Positions 13,923 to 15,023 of a DNA stretch of 15,023 bases are shown here, piece by piece. The stretch's first letter is position 1, and each line of letters opens with the position of its first letter. Position numbers and translations under genes: made by a program. Source of the stretch: Firmicutes bacterium UBA6648 (GTDB lineage Bacteria; Bacillota; Clostridia; Peptostreptococcales; Anaerovoracaceae); the NCBI GenBank assembly GCA_002455605.1, contig DKLE01000213.1, positions 1 to 15,023 of the forward strand, read 5' to 3'. The notes beneath the pieces were generated by a model. It made no database searches and was not told where the DNA came from. It saw only the letters and a list, made by a program, of their open reading frames with translations.

Positions 13923-15023
13923 ATGAGAGCATTAATAAGTGTTTCTGACAAGAAAGGTGTAGTGGATTTTGCTAAAGCATTATCAGAGCTGGGAGTGGAG
14001 ATTATATCTACGGGCGGTACGCACCAGCGTTTAGCGGACAATGGGATAAAAGTGAAGGGGATTTCTGATGTTACGGGCTTTCCTGAATGTCTGGACGGCA
14101 GAGTCAAGACTCTTCACCCGGCAGTTCACGGAGGAATTCTTGCAAGGAGAGAAAAGCCGGAGCATATGAAACAACTCCAAGAATTAAAAATAGAAACCAT
14201 CGATATTGTTGCGATAAATCTATATCCTTTCAAAGAAACTATTTTAAAACCGGGTGTGAGCATGGAGGAGGCTATTGAAAATATTGATATTGGCGGACCG
14301 ACCATGCTTCGTTCAGCCGCAAAGAATCACCGGGATGTGGTGGTTATTTGTGATCCGGCAGATTATGGAACTGTTGTTGAAGAGTTAAGAGAAAAGAACA
14401 GCGTTTCTCAGGACACGAAGTATAAGTTGGCTTTAAAAGTATTCCAGCATACGGCGGCCTACGATGCCACCATAGCCGATTATTTAAGAAAGCAGATCCA
14501 TGGGGAGCTTCCGGATAATCTGACAATTACTTATGAAAAAGTGCAGGATTTAAGATACGGGGAAAATCCTCATCAAAAGGCCTGCTATTATAAAGAAATA
14601 ACAGCGCCTGCAGGCAGCCTGGCAAATGCCATCCAGCTTCACGGAAAGGAATTATCTTTCAATAATATTAATGATACGGAAGGAGCACTGGCCACTCTTA
14701 AAGAATTTGAAGAGCCTGCTGTGGTTGCTGTAAAACATGCGAATCCGTGTGGTGTGGGTACCGGCTTCGATCTTCTTTCTGCTTACACAAAAGCTTATGA
14801 ATGTGATCCCACTTCCATTTTTGGAGGAATTGTAGCGGCCAACAGGATAGTTGACGCAGATACAGCGAAAGAAATGAGCTCTATTTTTCTTGAAATCATT
14901 ATTGCTCCTGATTTCACAGAAGAAGCTTTGGAAATCTTAACTCAGAAGAAAAATGTACGCCTGCTGAAGCTTGAAAACATTCTGCAAAAGGCCGATGGTC
15001 AAATAGATATAAAAAAGGTGTCA
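13923..15023 (+). CDS. purH: AICAR transformylase/IMP cyclohydrolase (3' end outside window)
   Basis: PurH is the bifunctional enzyme of the last two steps to IMP: formylation of AICAR, then ring closure. The frame is open from ATG 13923 to the window edge, giving 367 codons of roughly 510. The N-terminal cyclohydrolase (MGS-like) domain shows ISVSDKKG, STGGT (29-33), GRVKTLHP and HGGILARR. The transformylase part starts after RYGENPHQ and contains the catalytic Lys271-His272 in KHANPCG. Ribosome site GGAGG at 13911-13915, seven bases before the ATG. No frameshift or stop appears in the visible part. purD is a likely next gene but is not in the window. Confidence 0.97.
   Translation, partial: MRALISVSDKKGVVDFAKALSELGVEIISTGGTHQRLADNGIKVKGISDVTGFPECLDGRVKTLHPAVHGGILARREKPEHMKQLQELKIETIDIVAINLYPFKETILKPGVSMEEAIENIDIGGPTMLRSAAKNHRDVVVICDPADYGTVVEELREKNSVSQDTKYKLALKVFQHTAAYDATIADYLRKQIHGELPDNLTITYEKVQDLRYGENPHQKACYYKEITAPAGSLANAIQLHGKELSFNNINDTEGALATLKEFEEPAVVAVKHANPCGVGTGFDLLSAYTKAYECDPTSIFGGIVAANRIVDADTAKEMSSIFLEIIIAPDFTEEALEILTQKKNVRLLKLENILQKADGQIDIKKVS

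Overview
The window looks like the chromosome of a low-to-moderate GC, Gram-positive anaerobe, most likely class Clostridia (Bacillota). The evidence is strong AGGAGG-type ribosome binding sites, A/T-rich codon use, a type VII (ESX/T7SSb) secretion locus with an EssC-type ATPase, lipoproteins with GTG/TTG starts, and a one-polypeptide PurL of the long Gram-positive/clostridial kind. The genus cannot be read from the sequence. Every gene that can be supported lies on the + strand.

Region 1 (1-5327) is the 3' part of a T7SSb effector module. It begins with the C-terminal ATPase domain of an EssC-like FtsK/SpoIIIE protein cut by the window edge. A WXG100 protein, a 110-aa charged helical protein and a 521-aa WXG/LXG-type effector candidate with a hydrophobic C-terminal tail follow. 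Downstream is a tandem family of three related lipoprotein genes. Only the first is intact; the second has a frameshift plus a nonsense codon. The third has a one-base deletion exactly at an A AAA AAG heptamer, where a -1 slip would restore a full-length protein. A 156-aa non-secreted hypothetical protein ends the module. The order (ATPase, small helical partners, effector, tandem lipoproteins) resembles a T7SS toxin/immunity cassette, but the toxin activity and the immunity role are inferences.

Region 2 (5328-5747) has no gene. It holds a decayed copy of part of the 521-aa effector gene (about 5343-5473), a featureless stretch, and the control region of the pur operon. That control region has a good sigma-A-type promoter (5636-5664) and a perfect 12-bp inverted repeat with CGAAC cores resembling Gram-positive PurR boxes, one arm on each side of the promoter.

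Region 3 (5748-15023) is a tightly packed purine biosynthesis operon, purL-purE-purC-purF-purM-purN-purH, with purH running off the window. Together these genes cover PRPP to phosphoribosylamine (PurF), GAR formylation (PurN), FGAM synthesis (PurL), AIR cyclisation (PurM), AIR carboxylation (PurE), SAICAR synthesis (PurC) and the last two steps to IMP (PurH). purD, purB and purK are not in the window. All enzymes look intact, with their key residues present.
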